Assembly: GCA_965216945.1 (NCBI GenBank)
Contig: CBDCGU010000003.1
Span: 1,922,001 to 1,986,000, forward strand
Direction of reading: 5' to 3'
Source of the DNA: DATHZQ01 sp965216945
GTDB taxonomy: Bacteria > Actinomycetota > Acidimicrobiia > Spongiisociales > UBA5794
Length of the DNA: 64,000 nucleotides
Under the pieces are notes generated by a model. The model saw only the letters and a program-made list of their open reading frames with translations, was not told the origin of the DNA and made no database searches. The position numbers were made by a program, and so were the translations under genes. The first letter of the stretch is position 1. Each line of letters begins with the position of its first letter. Positions 33,600 through 42,732 of the stretch are shown here, in pieces.

Positions 33600-34058
33600 A
33601 TGGTCGAGTCGCAGCCTGACGGCTATCCCACGGTGAGCGCCTCGCTGGCAATCGACGGTGCCGCCGACGCCATCGAGTTCTACAAGAGCGTCCTCGGCGC
33701 GACGGAGCGGATGCGGATGGCGGGTCCGGAAGGCCACGTCGCCCACGCCGAGATTCAGATCGGAGACTCCGTCGTGATGGTGGCCGACGAGTTTCCGGAC
33801 ATGGAGTTCTTCGCACCGGCGAAGTACGGGGGCAGCCCGGTTGTGCTGTCCGTGTACGTGGACGATGTCGATGCCGTGTTCGCCGCCGCAGTCGAGGCCG
33901 GGGCCAAGGCGACCCGCGAGCCCGAGGATCAGTTCTACGGGGACCGCTCGGCCGGGTTCACCGACCCGTGGGGCCATCGGTGGGGCATCGCCACGCACAT
34001 CGAGGACGTGTCGCCAGAGGAGATGGAAGAGCGGATGGCCGAGATGATGTCTGGGTGA
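33600..34058 (+). CDS. VOC family (glyoxalase/PhnB-like) protein
   Basis: 152 aa from ATG 33600 with AAGGAGC upstream. Two beta-alpha-beta-beta-beta modules of the vicinal oxygen chelate fold are visible: IDGAADAIEFYKSVLGATER, then HAEIQIGDSVVMVAD, and SVYVDDVDAVFAAAVEAG, with the GFTDPWGHRWGIATH end. The PhnB-like group often lacks full metal-binding residues, so an enzyme or a binding role are both possible. Cytoplasmic. Stands alone. Confidence 0.88.
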   Translation: MVESQPDGYPTVSASLAIDGAADAIEFYKSVLGATERMRMAGPEGHVAHAEIQIGDSVVMVADEFPDMEFFAPAKYGGSPVVLSVYVDDVDAVFAAAVEAGAKATREPEDQFYGDRSAGFTDPWGHRWGIATHIEDVSPEEMEERMAEMMSG

Positions 34059-34229
34059 CACCCGGCCCTCGCCCCTGACATCGAGCGTCACGGTCGACAA
34101 CGCCGTCCCAACCGGGTTCGGCGTCCGAATCCCACGACGAGTACACATGGCGGCCACAGTCCGCGACGTCTCGGGCGCGCAACGACGCGTCTCGGGAGCC
34201 GGCTGGTACAGACCTAGGCTGAACGCGTC

Positions 34230-37085
34230 ATGAGCGAACCCGATCTGACCAGTGTCGATGCGGCGCCTCCGTGGCGGTACACGGCGGCTTTGGCGCGGGA
34301 GCTCGAGTTGCGGTGGCAGGCGTGGTGGGACGAGGCGGGCGTGTTCGAGACGCCCAACCCTGCCGGTCCGCTGGCGGATCCGGCCGCCGTCGCCGAGCGG
34401 GGCGAGAGGCTGTTCGTGCTCGACATGTTTCCCTATCCGTCGGGCACGGGGCTCCATGTCGGACACCCTCTCGGGTACATCGCAACCGACGTCTTTGCAC
34501 GCTTCAAACGCATGACGGGCCACAACGTGTTGTACACGATGGGTTTCGATGCCTTCGGTCTACCCGCCGAGCAGTATGCGGTGGAGACCGGCACTCACCC
34601 GGCGGTGACGACGGAAGCCAACATCGCAACGTACCGGCGGCAACTGGCTCGGCTCGGGTTGAGCCACGACAAGCGTCGCAGTGTGTCGACGACCGACCCG
34701 AGCTTCTATAGATGGACCCAGTGGATCTTCAGCCGGATCTTCAATGCCTGGTATGACGACGAACAAGACCGAGCGCGCCCCATCGAGGAGCTGATCACAG
34801 AGCTGGAGGCGGGATCGCGCCCGACCCCGGATGGTCGAGCGTGGGCCCAACTGTCCCCATCCGAGCAGGCAGCGATCGTGGACGATCACAGGCTGGCCTA
34901 TCTGAGTGAGGCGCCGGTCAACTGGTGCCCGGGCCTGGGTACGGTCGTCGCCAACGAAGAGGTCACCGCCGACGGTCGCAGCGACAGGGGCAACTATCCG
35001 GTCTTCAGGCGCACCATGCGGCAATGGATGCTGCGCATCACCGCCTACAGCGATCGGCTGCTCGACGACCTCGACCGGTTGGACTGGCCGGAGCCGATCA
35101 AGACGATGCAACGCAACTGGATCGGCCGCCGCGATGGCGCCACCGTGCGCTTTCCCTCTCCGGCCGGGGACATCGCTGTGTTCACCACGCGGCCCGACAC
35201 GCTGTTCGGGGCGTCGTTCGTCGTGCTCGCCCCCGAGCATCCGCTGGTCGATGCACTGACCACGGCCGACCAGCGAAGCGCCGTCGCTGCCTACCGGAAG
35301 GCTGCGGTGTCGCGGAAGGACGTCGATCGCATGGAGGGCTTCCGGGACAGGACGGGTGTCTTCACGGGGGCGCACGCCACCAATCCCGTCAACGGTGACC
35401 GTATCCCGGTGTGGATCGCCGACTACGTCCTCATGGGTCATGGCACCGGAGCGATCATGGCGGTGCCGTGCGGCGATCAGCGGGACTTCGAGTTCGCGGT
35501 CGAGTTCGGTCTCCCGATCCCGCCGATCCAGCGACCCCCCGATTGGTGGTTCGAGGAACGCGGCATCGCACCGACGCTCGACACGTCGCGGTGGCCCGCC
35601 GCCTGGATCGGTGACGCACCGTACGTGCATTCGGCCAACGCCACTCTCGACCTCAACGGCATCGATGCGACGGCAGAGGGCATCCGGCTCACCACGGAGT
35701 GGCTCGAGGCGCACAACGCCGGCGAGGCGGCGGTTCAGCTCAGATTGCGCGACTGGCTCTTCAGCCGTCAGCGCTACTGGGGCGAGCCGTTCCCGATCGT
35801 CTACGACCAAATGGGCAACCCGCATTCGGTGCCTGACGACATGTTGCCCGTCGAACTGCCCGACACAGATTCGTTCTCACCGCGCACGTTCGATCCCGAC
35901 GACGAGTTCTCCAATCCGGAGAGCCCGCTCGCTCGGCTCCATGATTGGGTCGACGTCGAGCTCGACCTCGGCGACGGAACCAGGACCTACCGGCGGGACA
36001 CCAACGTCATGCCGCAGTGGGCCGGGTCGTGCTGGTACGAGTTGCGGTACATCGACCCGACCAACGAGACGCACTTCGTCGACCCCGCCAACGAGGCATA
36101 TTGGATGGGCCCCCGTACCGAGCTTCGCCCCGATCATCCCGGGGGTGTGGACCTCTACGTGGGCGGGGTGGAGCACGCCGTGCTCCACCTCCTCTATGCC
36201 CGCTTCTGGCACAAAGTGCTGTTCGACCTCGGTCACGTCTCCTCGTGCGAGCCCTACGCCCGCCTGTTCAACCAGGGCTACATCATGGCGGCCGCATACA
36301 AAGACGATCGGGGCATCTACGTCGAGGCCGCAGACGTCGAGGGGGACGGCGAGCGTGGCTACAACCACAACGGTGCGCCCGTCATCCGTGAGTGGGGCAA
36401 GATGGGGAAGAGCCTCAAGAACGGCGTGTCCCCGGACGACATGTACGAAGCGTACGGAGCGGACACCCTGCGGTTGCACGAGATGGCGATGGGCCCGCTC
36501 GACGCCTCCCGTCCGTGGCGCACCCGCGACGTCGTTGGCATGTACCGCTTCCTCCAGCGCATCTGGCGCAATCTGGTCGACGAGCACACCGGCGAGTCCA
36601 TCGTCGCAGACACGCCGGCCGATCCCGACACGCTGGCCCGGTTGCACGGCACCATCGACGCCGTGCGCAGCGACCTGGGAGCGTTGCGGTTCAACACCGC
36701 CATCGCCAAGCTCATCGAGCTCAATAACCACGTCACCGGCCTCGGCGCCGTCCCGCGCGAGATCGCAGAGCCGATGGTGCTCATGCTCGCCCCGCTTGCT
36801 CCCCACATCGGGGAAGAGCTGTGGCGCAAGCTCGGTCGCGACGGAACTCTCGCCCACGTCGAGTTTCCAGTGGCAGACCCGGCGCTCCTGAGGAAGGACA
36901 CCGTCGAGATCCCCGTTCAGGTCAACGGCAAGCTTCGCAGCCACATCACGGTGCCTGGCGGCGCCGCCCAATCAGCCATCGAGACCGCCGCCCTCACCGA
37001 CGACAAGATCGTCGCGGCGCTGGACGGGTCGAGCCCCAAGCGAGTCGTCGTGGTGCCCGGCCGAATCGTCAATATCGTCGTCTGA
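34230..37085 (+). CDS. leuS: Leucyl-tRNA synthetase
   Basis: 951 aa, full length for the actinobacterial type. HIGH motif in FPYPSGTGLHVGHPLGY (about residues 68-84), editing (CP1) domain with RPDTLFGASFVVLAPEHPL, the second half with QRYWGEPFPIVYD, and the KMSKS motif present as KMGKS in WGKMGKSLKN, the usual actinobacterial variant. C-terminal anticodon-binding region and VNGKLRSHITV tail are intact. It charges tRNA-Leu with leucine in the cytoplasm. ATG start at 34230; TAGGCT ten bases upstream may be a -10 element. No T-box leader was found. Confidence 0.98.
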   Translation: MSEPDLTSVDAAPPWRYTAALARELELRWQAWWDEAGVFETPNPAGPLADPAAVAERGERLFVLDMFPYPSGTGLHVGHPLGYIATDVFARFKRMTGHNVLYTMGFDAFGLPAEQYAVETGTHPAVTTEANIATYRRQLARLGLSHDKRRSVSTTDPSFYRWTQWIFSRIFNAWYDDEQDRARPIEELITELEAGSRPTPDGRAWAQLSPSEQAAIVDDHRLAYLSEAPVNWCPGLGTVVANEEVTADGRSDRGNYPVFRRTMRQWMLRITAYSDRLLDDLDRLDWPEPIKTMQRNWIGRRDGATVRFPSPAGDIAVFTTRPDTLFGASFVVLAPEHPLVDALTTADQRSAVAAYRKAAVSRKDVDRMEGFRDRTGVFTGAHATNPVNGDRIPVWIADYVLMGHGTGAIMAVPCGDQRDFEFAVEFGLPIPPIQRPPDWWFEERGIAPTLDTSRWPAAWIGDAPYVHSANATLDLNGIDATAEGIRLTTEWLEAHNAGEAAVQLRLRDWLFSRQRYWGEPFPIVYDQMGNPHSVPDDMLPVELPDTDSFSPRTFDPDDEFSNPESPLARLHDWVDVELDLGDGTRTYRRDTNVMPQWAGSCWYELRYIDPTNETHFVDPANEAYWMGPRTELRPDHPGGVDLYVGGVEHAVLHLLYARFWHKVLFDLGHVSSCEPYARLFNQGYIMAAAYKDDRGIYVEAADVEGDGERGYNHNGAPVIREWGKMGKSLKNGVSPDDMYEAYGADTLRLHEMAMGPLDASRPWRTRDVVGMYRFLQRIWRNLVDEHTGESIVADTPADPDTLARLHGTIDAVRSDLGALRFNTAIAKLIELNNHVTGLGAVPREIAEPMVLMLAPLAPHIGEELWRKLGRDGTLAHVEFPVADPALLRKDTVEIPVQVNGKLRSHITVPGGAAQSAIETAALTDDKIVAALDGSSPKRVVVVPGRIVNIVV

Positions 37086-37111
37086 GGCGTAGAGCCGGCC
37101 GGGGCCGCCGG

Positions 37112-37453
37112 TCAGTGATCGCGACCCAACGACTTGCTGATCTTCAGCTGAACCTGAGTGAGCGACTCGAGCATCTCGGCATACAGCGGCAGCCGGTTGG
37201 AGGCACAGCACCCCACCTGGAGCCGGCCGATCTGCGCTCCGGCTTCCTCCAGCTGTGCCAGCAGGGTGTCGGCGCGGTCGTCGCCGTCCGTCATCCCTCT
37301 CATGCCATCACGCACGCCTGCGAGGGCAATGCCGAGTGCCGCCATTCTCGGGCTCCGCCCCGGTTCACAACAAAGGGCGTCCAGCTTCTCCAACGCCCGG
37401 TCGGCGTTGTCGAGGGCTGCGAGGGCGTCCTGCGCAAGTGAGCTGTCGGTCAT
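37112..37453 (-). CDS. Small helical protein with two CysCys pairs
   Basis: 113 aa, mostly helical with heptad-like Leu spacing (LAALDNADRALEKLDALCC, TLLAQLEEAGAQIGRLQVGCC). The two Cys pairs, about 50 residues apart, could bind metal or form disulfides. I recognise no family. ATG start at 37453. It converges with leuS and is divergent from the DUF5808-like gene 112 bases away. Confidence 0.6.
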   Translation of the reverse strand: MTDSSLAQDALAALDNADRALEKLDALCCEPGRSPRMAALGIALAGVRDGMRGMTDGDDRADTLLAQLEEAGAQIGRLQVGCCASNRLPLYAEMLESLTQVQLKISKSLGRDH

Positions 37454-37565
37454 CGCACGGGAGACTAGAGGTGATCGATCCCGACGAGGTCCGCCGGTTG
37501 TTGCCGGCCGGAGCCGAGCTCTACCCGAACCCGGGCTCGCAGGTGAATCGAGTAGCCTTCGCCAT

Positions 37566-37865
37566 ATGAGCGATCATCGAGGCGAGGCGCCGGCCGGGCG
37601 CCCGACACCCAAGGATCTCTGGAAGCTCATCCTTGTGATCATCGGCGTGATCGCCGTCATCCAGGAGTTGCGCAAGCCGTCCGAGCTGCGCACCTGGCAC
37701 GGCAGGGTCGCCGGACTCGTTCCGTATGACTTTCGTGCGCCAACCGTTGAGCGGTTCCGGGAAACCTATTGGAACCCGAGCGGACCGGTCCTCTCCGGGA
37801 AGGCCTGGGGTGTGGGCTGGGCTCCCAACCTCGGTGCCGTCACCAGGCTCTTCGACAGAGATTGA
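37566..37865 (+). CDS. DUF5808-like small membrane-anchored protein
   Basis: 99 aa from ATG 37566; the open frame extends far upstream but there it only shadows the opposite gene. One hydrophobic helix (about 20-35, KLILVIIGVIAVIQELR) and then the conserved blocks RTWHGRVAGLVPYDFRAPT, FRETYWNPSGPVL and WGVGWAPNLGAVTRL, which resemble the DUF5808 family. The function is unknown. Single gene, divergent from the Cys-pair protein. Confidence 0.78.
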   Translation: MSDHRGEAPAGRPTPKDLWKLILVIIGVIAVIQELRKPSELRTWHGRVAGLVPYDFRAPTVERFRETYWNPSGPVLSGKAWGVGWAPNLGAVTRLFDRD

Positions 37866-37972
37866 TCCGGCGCCGCGCACAACGAACTCGCGCATACTCG
37901 AGGTGCCGCGTCTGACGTCGAGTCGCGGCCATTAGTGTCAGCGACGTCGATTCGTAGGTCGGGGAGGTAAGG

Positions 37973-38608
37973 GTGCGACGGTGGCTGGTGATGGTGGTGG
38001 CGCTGCTCATGGTGGCAGCAGCCTGCGGCGGCGATTCGGACGAAGGGGCCGCCGATGACGGTGGGGATGCTGCGGTGGCGACGACTCTGCCGGCGTCCGA
38101 TGAAGGCGGTTCCGACGAGCCGACTACCACGACATCGGCTGATGGGGAAGGCGACGGCACGAGCGAGGGGACGGGTCCTTCGACGGCCACGGTGACGCTT
38201 GGCGACGAGACCTACAACTTCTCGTCGGAGGGAGCGCTGGTGGCACAGTGTCTCACCGATCTGTTCGGCATCTTCTCGGTGCAGCTTCCCATGGCCGACG
38301 GCGGCGACGGGAACATCGGGATCGTCGCTCTCCATGCCGACACCGACCCGGAAGAGGTCGGAGAGGTCAACTCGGTCCGAGTTGCGATCGGCGACGAGGA
38401 CTGGGTGGCGGACGAGGACGATCTGATGTTCGAATCCTCGGACCGGCTCGAGGTGGGGATGAGCCAGGTCGACTCGGTGGAGGTCGACGGCAACACCGTG
38501 CGCGGCACGGCCACCTTCTTCCGGCAACTCAGCCTCTTCGCCGAGGGCGAGGTGGAGACGATCACAGGCACGTTCGAGGCGACCTGCGGCGAAGAGCGAA
38601 CGACGTGA
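37973..38608 (+). CDS. Exported lipoprotein, unknown function
   Basis: 211 aa from GTG 37973 with GGGGAGGTAAG upstream. Lipobox MVAAAC-GG (Cys about 18). An acidic, Ser/Thr-rich linker (about 20-75, DEPTTTTSADGEGDG) leads to a beta-rich domain with two distant Cys (VAQCLTDLF and EATCGEE) that may form a disulfide; ATVTLGDETYNFSSEGALVA begins the domain. I recognise no named family, though the layout resembles exported ligand-binding lipoproteins of acidimicrobia. The TIR-WD40 gene starts 138 bases downstream. Confidence 0.75.
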   Translation: MRRWLVMVVALLMVAAACGGDSDEGAADDGGDAAVATTLPASDEGGSDEPTTTTSADGEGDGTSEGTGPSTATVTLGDETYNFSSEGALVAQCLTDLFGIFSVQLPMADGGDGNIGIVALHADTDPEEVGEVNSVRVAIGDEDWVADEDDLMFESSDRLEVGMSQVDSVEVDGNTVRGTATFFRQLSLFAEGEVETITGTFEATCGEERTT

Positions 38609-38746
38609 CCGGCGCAAGGCGTCGAGGCGTATCTCTACCCAGTCCCTCGAGAGTGTGGCCCGGTTCCATCGAGGGTTGCGCCGCTTGACATAGCCGTGGA
38701 TTTCCGGCGTTCGCTACGGTTGGCGTAGTCGAGCGGCGGGGGTTGT

Positions 38747-41497
38747 CTGATCGGCTACGACGCGTTCATCTCGTATAGCCACGCGGCCGATGGCGATCTG
38801 GCGCCTGCGATCCAGAGAGGTCTCCAGACGCTCGCCAGACCTTGGAACAGGCGGCGAGCGTTGAACGTCTTCCGCGACGAGACGGGCCTTGCCACCAACC
38901 CGGATCTGTGGCACTCGATCACCGACGCCATGGACCAAGCCCGATTCTTCATTCTCCTCGCTTCCCCTGAGGCGGCGGCCTCGGAGTGGGTCGACAAGGA
39001 GATCGAGCATTGGCTAGATACGCACAGTGCCGACCAGATCCTGCCCGTCGTCACCAGAGGTGAGATCGCATGGGACGCCGAATCGCACGACATCGACTGG
39101 GCGATGTCCACGGCGGCGCCTGAGCGACTGCGGGGCGTGTTCGCCGCCGAGCCGCGTTTTCTCGACCTCAGGTGGGCCCACCGCGAGCACCATCTCGACC
39201 TGCGCAACAGTGCCTTCCGCGGGGCGATTGCGGATCTCGCCGCTCCCATTCACGGCTTGGCCAAGGACGAGCTCGAGGGAGAGGACATTCGCCAGTTCCG
39301 GCATTTCCAACGGCTGCGCCGCACTGTTTTCGCCGGGCTGGCACTGCTCACGATCCTTGCCGTCGTCGGTGGCGTCTTTGCGATCCTCAATGCCCGCCGC
39401 GCCAATCGGGAGACGGCGAGAGCGGAGGCGCAAACCCAGATCGCCGAGGACGAGGCCGAGCGGGCGAACCGCCAGGCGGCAATCGCAGAGGCTCGCCTGC
39501 TCGCCACCGAGTCGCTCGCCCTCCTCGACGTGGACCGCGATGTGTCGCTGCTCCTCGCCGTCGAGTCGCACGGCCGACTGCCCACCGCGTCGGCCGTCAA
39601 CAGCATCTTCAGCGGTCTGCTCCTCGACAATCCGGCAACCGCGGCGCGGCTGGTTCACGGCGCCGGGGTATCTGGGTTCGCAGTCGCGCGGGGTTCGTCC
39701 GTGGTGGCCTCGGTCGACACGACGAATACGATCGTCCTGTGGGACTCGGCGACCGCAGAGCCGCTGGCAACCCACAGCGCCGAGTCGATGAGCGAGCTCG
39801 ATATCAGTGCCGATGGCTCCGCGCTCGTGCTGGCGACCACCGGTCCCGCCGCGTCCGCTGCGGCAAGTGGCGGCCAGCTGCGAGTTCTCGGCGCCATCAG
39901 CGGCGCCGAGCGGGCGGCATGGGAGACGGCAGGGACAGCTCACGACGTCGCGCTGAGCCACGGTGGGGATCTGGCCGCACTCGTCGACGAATCCGGCGTC
40001 ACGGTGTACGACGTGGGCACAGGCATCGAGCTGGCGCGGCTCGGCAGCGGGACGGTGCGCTGGGCTGTCTTCGGTCCCGCTCTCGACCAGCTGACCGTGG
40101 GCTCGGAGGCGGGCATCGACATCTTCGGCGCAAGGACGCTGACGCCGAATCGGCGAATCTGGTCGGGCAACTCCACGATTGTCTCGGATGTCGCCTACAG
40201 CCCCGAAGGCGACGTGCTGGCGCTCGAGACCCCGCAGCGATCGATCTTCGTCGACGTCGCATCCGGGTCCGAGCTGTTGAGCCATCCCATTGACGATCCC
40301 TCTCGCTCGGGCGTCGATCCCACTTCGCTCACGACGGCCGAGTGGAAGTCGGACAGCTTCGATCTGATCGATTCGGACGGCGAGAGCTCGTTCGACGTGA
40401 TGTTCTCCTCCACCGAGGTAGCCACGCTCGCCGCCGGATCGGTTGCGGTTGCCGGGATGGCGGACGGCCGTGTGGTGTTTCGCAGCGTCGAGCGCGGCCA
40501 GCCGTTCGGTGTCGAGCTCGCACGGCATGGGTTCGGCGAGTCCGCCGGCGCAAGTGCGTTTGCCGTGTCCCTCGACGGTCGGCTCCTCGCCAGTGGCGAC
40601 CGGGCAGGCGTCGTCTCGCTGTGGAACGCAACGTCCGGCGAGGAGCTCGACTCGGTGCAGGCACACTCGAGCGCCGTACTCGACGTCGCATTCTCGCCCG
40701 ATGGCGCTGTGCTCGCATCAGCCGGTGCCGGCGGAACGGCCCTGCTGTGGAGCCTCGATGACGGCCGGTTTGCCGAGTCTGATGTCCTCCACTCCGACGC
40801 CGACGGAGTCGACGGCGTTGCCTTCAGCCCGGATGGAGAGCTGATCGCGGTTGCGTTGAGCTCCGAGAGCTTGCTGTTGGACGCCACGACGCATGAGGAG
40901 ATGGCCACCCTCACCCCCGGTGGTCAATCACCGATGGTGTTCAGCGGGGACGGTCGGTACCTCGCCGGTTCCAGCGGCCTGGTGTGGGAAGCTGCCACGG
41001 GTGCCCCGGTTGCCGGTCCGGCGGATTCGGATGTCGATGGGGGCGGCGGGTTGGTCGCGTTCAGCCCGGATTCGTCACGCATGGCGACCGGCGGTGCGTC
41101 GATACGTGAATGGCACGTGGCGACGCCCGCCCCGGCGGGTGACCAAATACCTGCCGGCCCCGACATCACCGGCCCCAGCACCCTGCTCTACAGCCCCGAC
41201 GACCGGTTTCTCGTTTGGACCGTCGACGACGAGATCACGCTGTGGGACCGTGCGGCGCAGCGGCCACTGGGGCGCCGGTTCGCCACACACGACGAGAAGA
41301 TCGTCGGTGCGGGCTTCGCTCCGACGAGCGACACCCTCTACACCCTCGATGCGAGCGGCAGAATCGTGGCTTGGGAGCTGCGAGTCGATGCGTGGCGCGA
41401 GCTGGCATGCCAGATCGCGGGCCGCAACCTCACCCGAATGGAGTGGGAGCGTTTCGTGGGCAGCGAGCCGTATGCCGAGACGTGCCCGGCTCGGTGA
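38747..41497 (+). CDS. TIR-WD40 membrane protein with apparent CTG start
   Basis: 916 aa if started at CTG 38747 (GGCGGGGG upstream). The in-frame stop at 38726 leaves no ATG, GTG or TTG before the TIR domain; the first such codon (TTG 38861) would remove the YDAFISYSHAADGD strand. TIR domain about residues 4-145, with SEWVDKEIEHWL holding the Glu that matches the catalytic Glu of NADase TIRs. One membrane helix at about 193-216, a coiled helical linker rich in Ala/Glu/Arg, then at least six WD40-type blades (HSSAVLDVAFSPDGAVLASAG, SLDGRLLASGDRAGVVSLWN are clear examples) to the C-terminus. TIR inside and propeller outside, or the reverse, cannot be set by sequence. Signalling or defence effector is likely. 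Confidence 0.82.
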   Translation: MIGYDAFISYSHAADGDLAPAIQRGLQTLARPWNRRRALNVFRDETGLATNPDLWHSITDAMDQARFFILLASPEAAASEWVDKEIEHWLDTHSADQILPVVTRGEIAWDAESHDIDWAMSTAAPERLRGVFAAEPRFLDLRWAHREHHLDLRNSAFRGAIADLAAPIHGLAKDELEGEDIRQFRHFQRLRRTVFAGLALLTILAVVGGVFAILNARRANRETARAEAQTQIAEDEAERANRQAAIAEARLLATESLALLDVDRDVSLLLAVESHGRLPTASAVNSIFSGLLLDNPATAARLVHGAGVSGFAVARGSSVVASVDTTNTIVLWDSATAEPLATHSAESMSELDISADGSALVLATTGPAASAAASGGQLRVLGAISGAERAAWETAGTAHDVALSHGGDLAALVDESGVTVYDVGTGIELARLGSGTVRWAVFGPALDQLTVGSEAGIDIFGARTLTPNRRIWSGNSTIVSDVAYSPEGDVLALETPQRSIFVDVASGSELLSHPIDDPSRSGVDPTSLTTAEWKSDSFDLIDSDGESSFDVMFSSTEVATLAAGSVAVAGMADGRVVFRSVERGQPFGVELARHGFGESAGASAFAVSLDGRLLASGDRAGVVSLWNATSGEELDSVQAHSSAVLDVAFSPDGAVLASAGAGGTALLWSLDDGRFAESDVLHSDADGVDGVAFSPDGELIAVALSSESLLLDATTHEEMATLTPGGQSPMVFSGDGRYLAGSSGLVWEAATGAPVAGPADSDVDGGGGLVAFSPDSSRMATGGASIREWHVATPAPAGDQIPAGPDITGPSTLLYSPDDRFLVWTVDDEITLWDRAAQRPLGRRFATHDEKIVGAGFAPTSDTLYTLDASGRIVAWELRVDAWRELACQIAGRNLTRMEWERFVGSEPYAETCPAR

Positions 41498-41636
41498 CGC
41501 GACCACCGCGGACCGGCACACGACGAGCAGAGGCGGAGCCCAACGTCCCCCCTGTTGACTCGGAGGTGGCGCCGCCCCGTGGCCACAAGAGGGCGGTCCG
41601 GTTGAGCCCTCAGGTGCGTCTTCGTGACAACCGGGG

Positions 41637-41921
41637 TCACACGTGCAGCGACCCCATCACGCTCATCACCTCGTGATGGGGGTCCGCACCCGCAGCCTCG
41701 AAGACCTGGAACGCCGGATGGGTCTTCTCATCGTTGAGCGCACGATCATGATGCGCCGCCGACTTCCAGACGGCGGCCACCCGGAGGATGTTGCCGTCTC
41801 GAAGGAGGTATGCGGCCACGAGCCCCTCGGGTCGGTCCCCGACCACGAGATCTGACCACTCTCCAAGCATGTTGTCGTGATCGGCTTCCGGGACCTCGGC
41901 ATGTGCCATTGAGAGAATCAA
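41637..41921 (-). CDS. Antibiotic biosynthesis monooxygenase-like small protein
   Basis: 94 aa from TTG 41921, supported by GAGGAGA at normal spacing; an ATG four codons later lacks this. It has the length and pattern of a ferredoxin-like ABM/Dabb domain: an N-terminal strand, LVAAYLLRDGNILRVAAVWKS in the middle, and AFQVFEAAGADPHHEVMSVMG at the end. Assignment is moderate. Role could be a small monooxygenase or a stress protein. Convergent with the TIR-WD40 gene. Confidence 0.6.
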   Translation of the reverse strand: MILSMAHAEVPEADHDNMLGEWSDLVVGDRPEGLVAAYLLRDGNILRVAAVWKSAAHHDRALNDEKTHPAFQVFEAAGADPHHEVMSVMGSLHV

Positions 41922-42122
41922 TTCGTCTCCTCGCGGTGTCGCATCAGAAGGCTACCGTCTGACGTAGCGCCGCGCCGGGGCTCGCAACCGACCCGCGAAC
42001 GCGAATCCGGTGCGCCCTCCACCGACCGGTTGGCAGTTGCGGTTGCCACTGCGACCCACTGAGACCTACCGGGAGTCCCGGCGCATTGGTTCGGGTCCCA
42101 CCGGCGGTTCTCGAGCACCGTC

Positions 42123-42575
42123 CTAGTGGCGAATCCCCCTGTCGACGAGGGCCATCAGGGTTGCCGTCATGGTGGCGATCGGTCGCTCACCATCGGAAGC
42201 ACCGAACAGCCGGCCCTCCGCAACCGAGATCGTCCGACCTCGCTTGGTCACCCACGCTCTCGCTCTATAGCTGGGGGCGTCGGCGGGAGCAAGGAGGTTC
42301 AGCGTGTTGTTCACCGTGAGGACGGCGGCTTCGGCCGGCATCAACGAGAACGCCGCGTAGCCGCATGCGCTGTCGAGAACCGCACAGACGGCGCCCGCAT
42401 GGAGGAAACCGTGCTGCTGGGTGAATGCATCGTCGTGGTCCAAGGTGAGCGAGATCTCCCCGGGGCCGAGGCTCTCGATGACGACTCCGAGGGACGCCAT
42501 CATCGGCTGTCGAGCGAAGCTGGCCCGCACCCGCATGTCGAAGTGAGGGTCACTGGGTGTCGGTGGCTTGGTCAT
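42123..42575 (-). CDS. PaaI-family acyl-CoA thioesterase
   Basis: 150 aa hot-dog fold. The thioesterase motif is visible as HGFLHAGAVCAVLDSACGYAA, with the Asp and small residues of the HGGxxxxLxD pattern (one Gly is Ala), followed by TVNNTLNLLAPADAP and VTKRGRTISVAEGRLF. Role: hydrolysis of an acyl- or aryl-CoA thioester in the cytoplasm. ATG start at 42575. It may belong to the leftward block upstream, but the 157-base gap makes that uncertain. Confidence 0.85.
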   Translation of the reverse strand: MTKPPTPSDPHFDMRVRASFARQPMMASLGVVIESLGPGEISLTLDHDDAFTQQHGFLHAGAVCAVLDSACGYAAFSLMPAEAAVLTVNNTLNLLAPADAPSYRARAWVTKRGRTISVAEGRLFGASDGERPIATMTATLMALVDRGIRH

Positions 42576-42732
42576 CGTCGCTCCCCGGTAGACGTTCGAA
42601 CGAGTGCCGTGCCACCAGATCCCACCAGCGCGTGCCGTGCACGCCCGCGGCGACCGGTACGGTCGGGTCCGGTGGCGACCCGTTCGATCCGTGCCTTCGC
42701 CGGGACCGAGGGCGGCGTTGCGTTCGGATTGT

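Noticed and set aside
34059..34229. T-box or leader peptide before leuS
   Set aside because: No T-box TGGNACC-type sequence, specifier hairpin or Leu-rich leader frame was found.
38686..38720. TTGACA as -35 of the TIR-WD40 promoter
   Set aside because: The hexamer is perfect but no -10 lies at 16-19 bases; the nearest candidate is 24 bases away.
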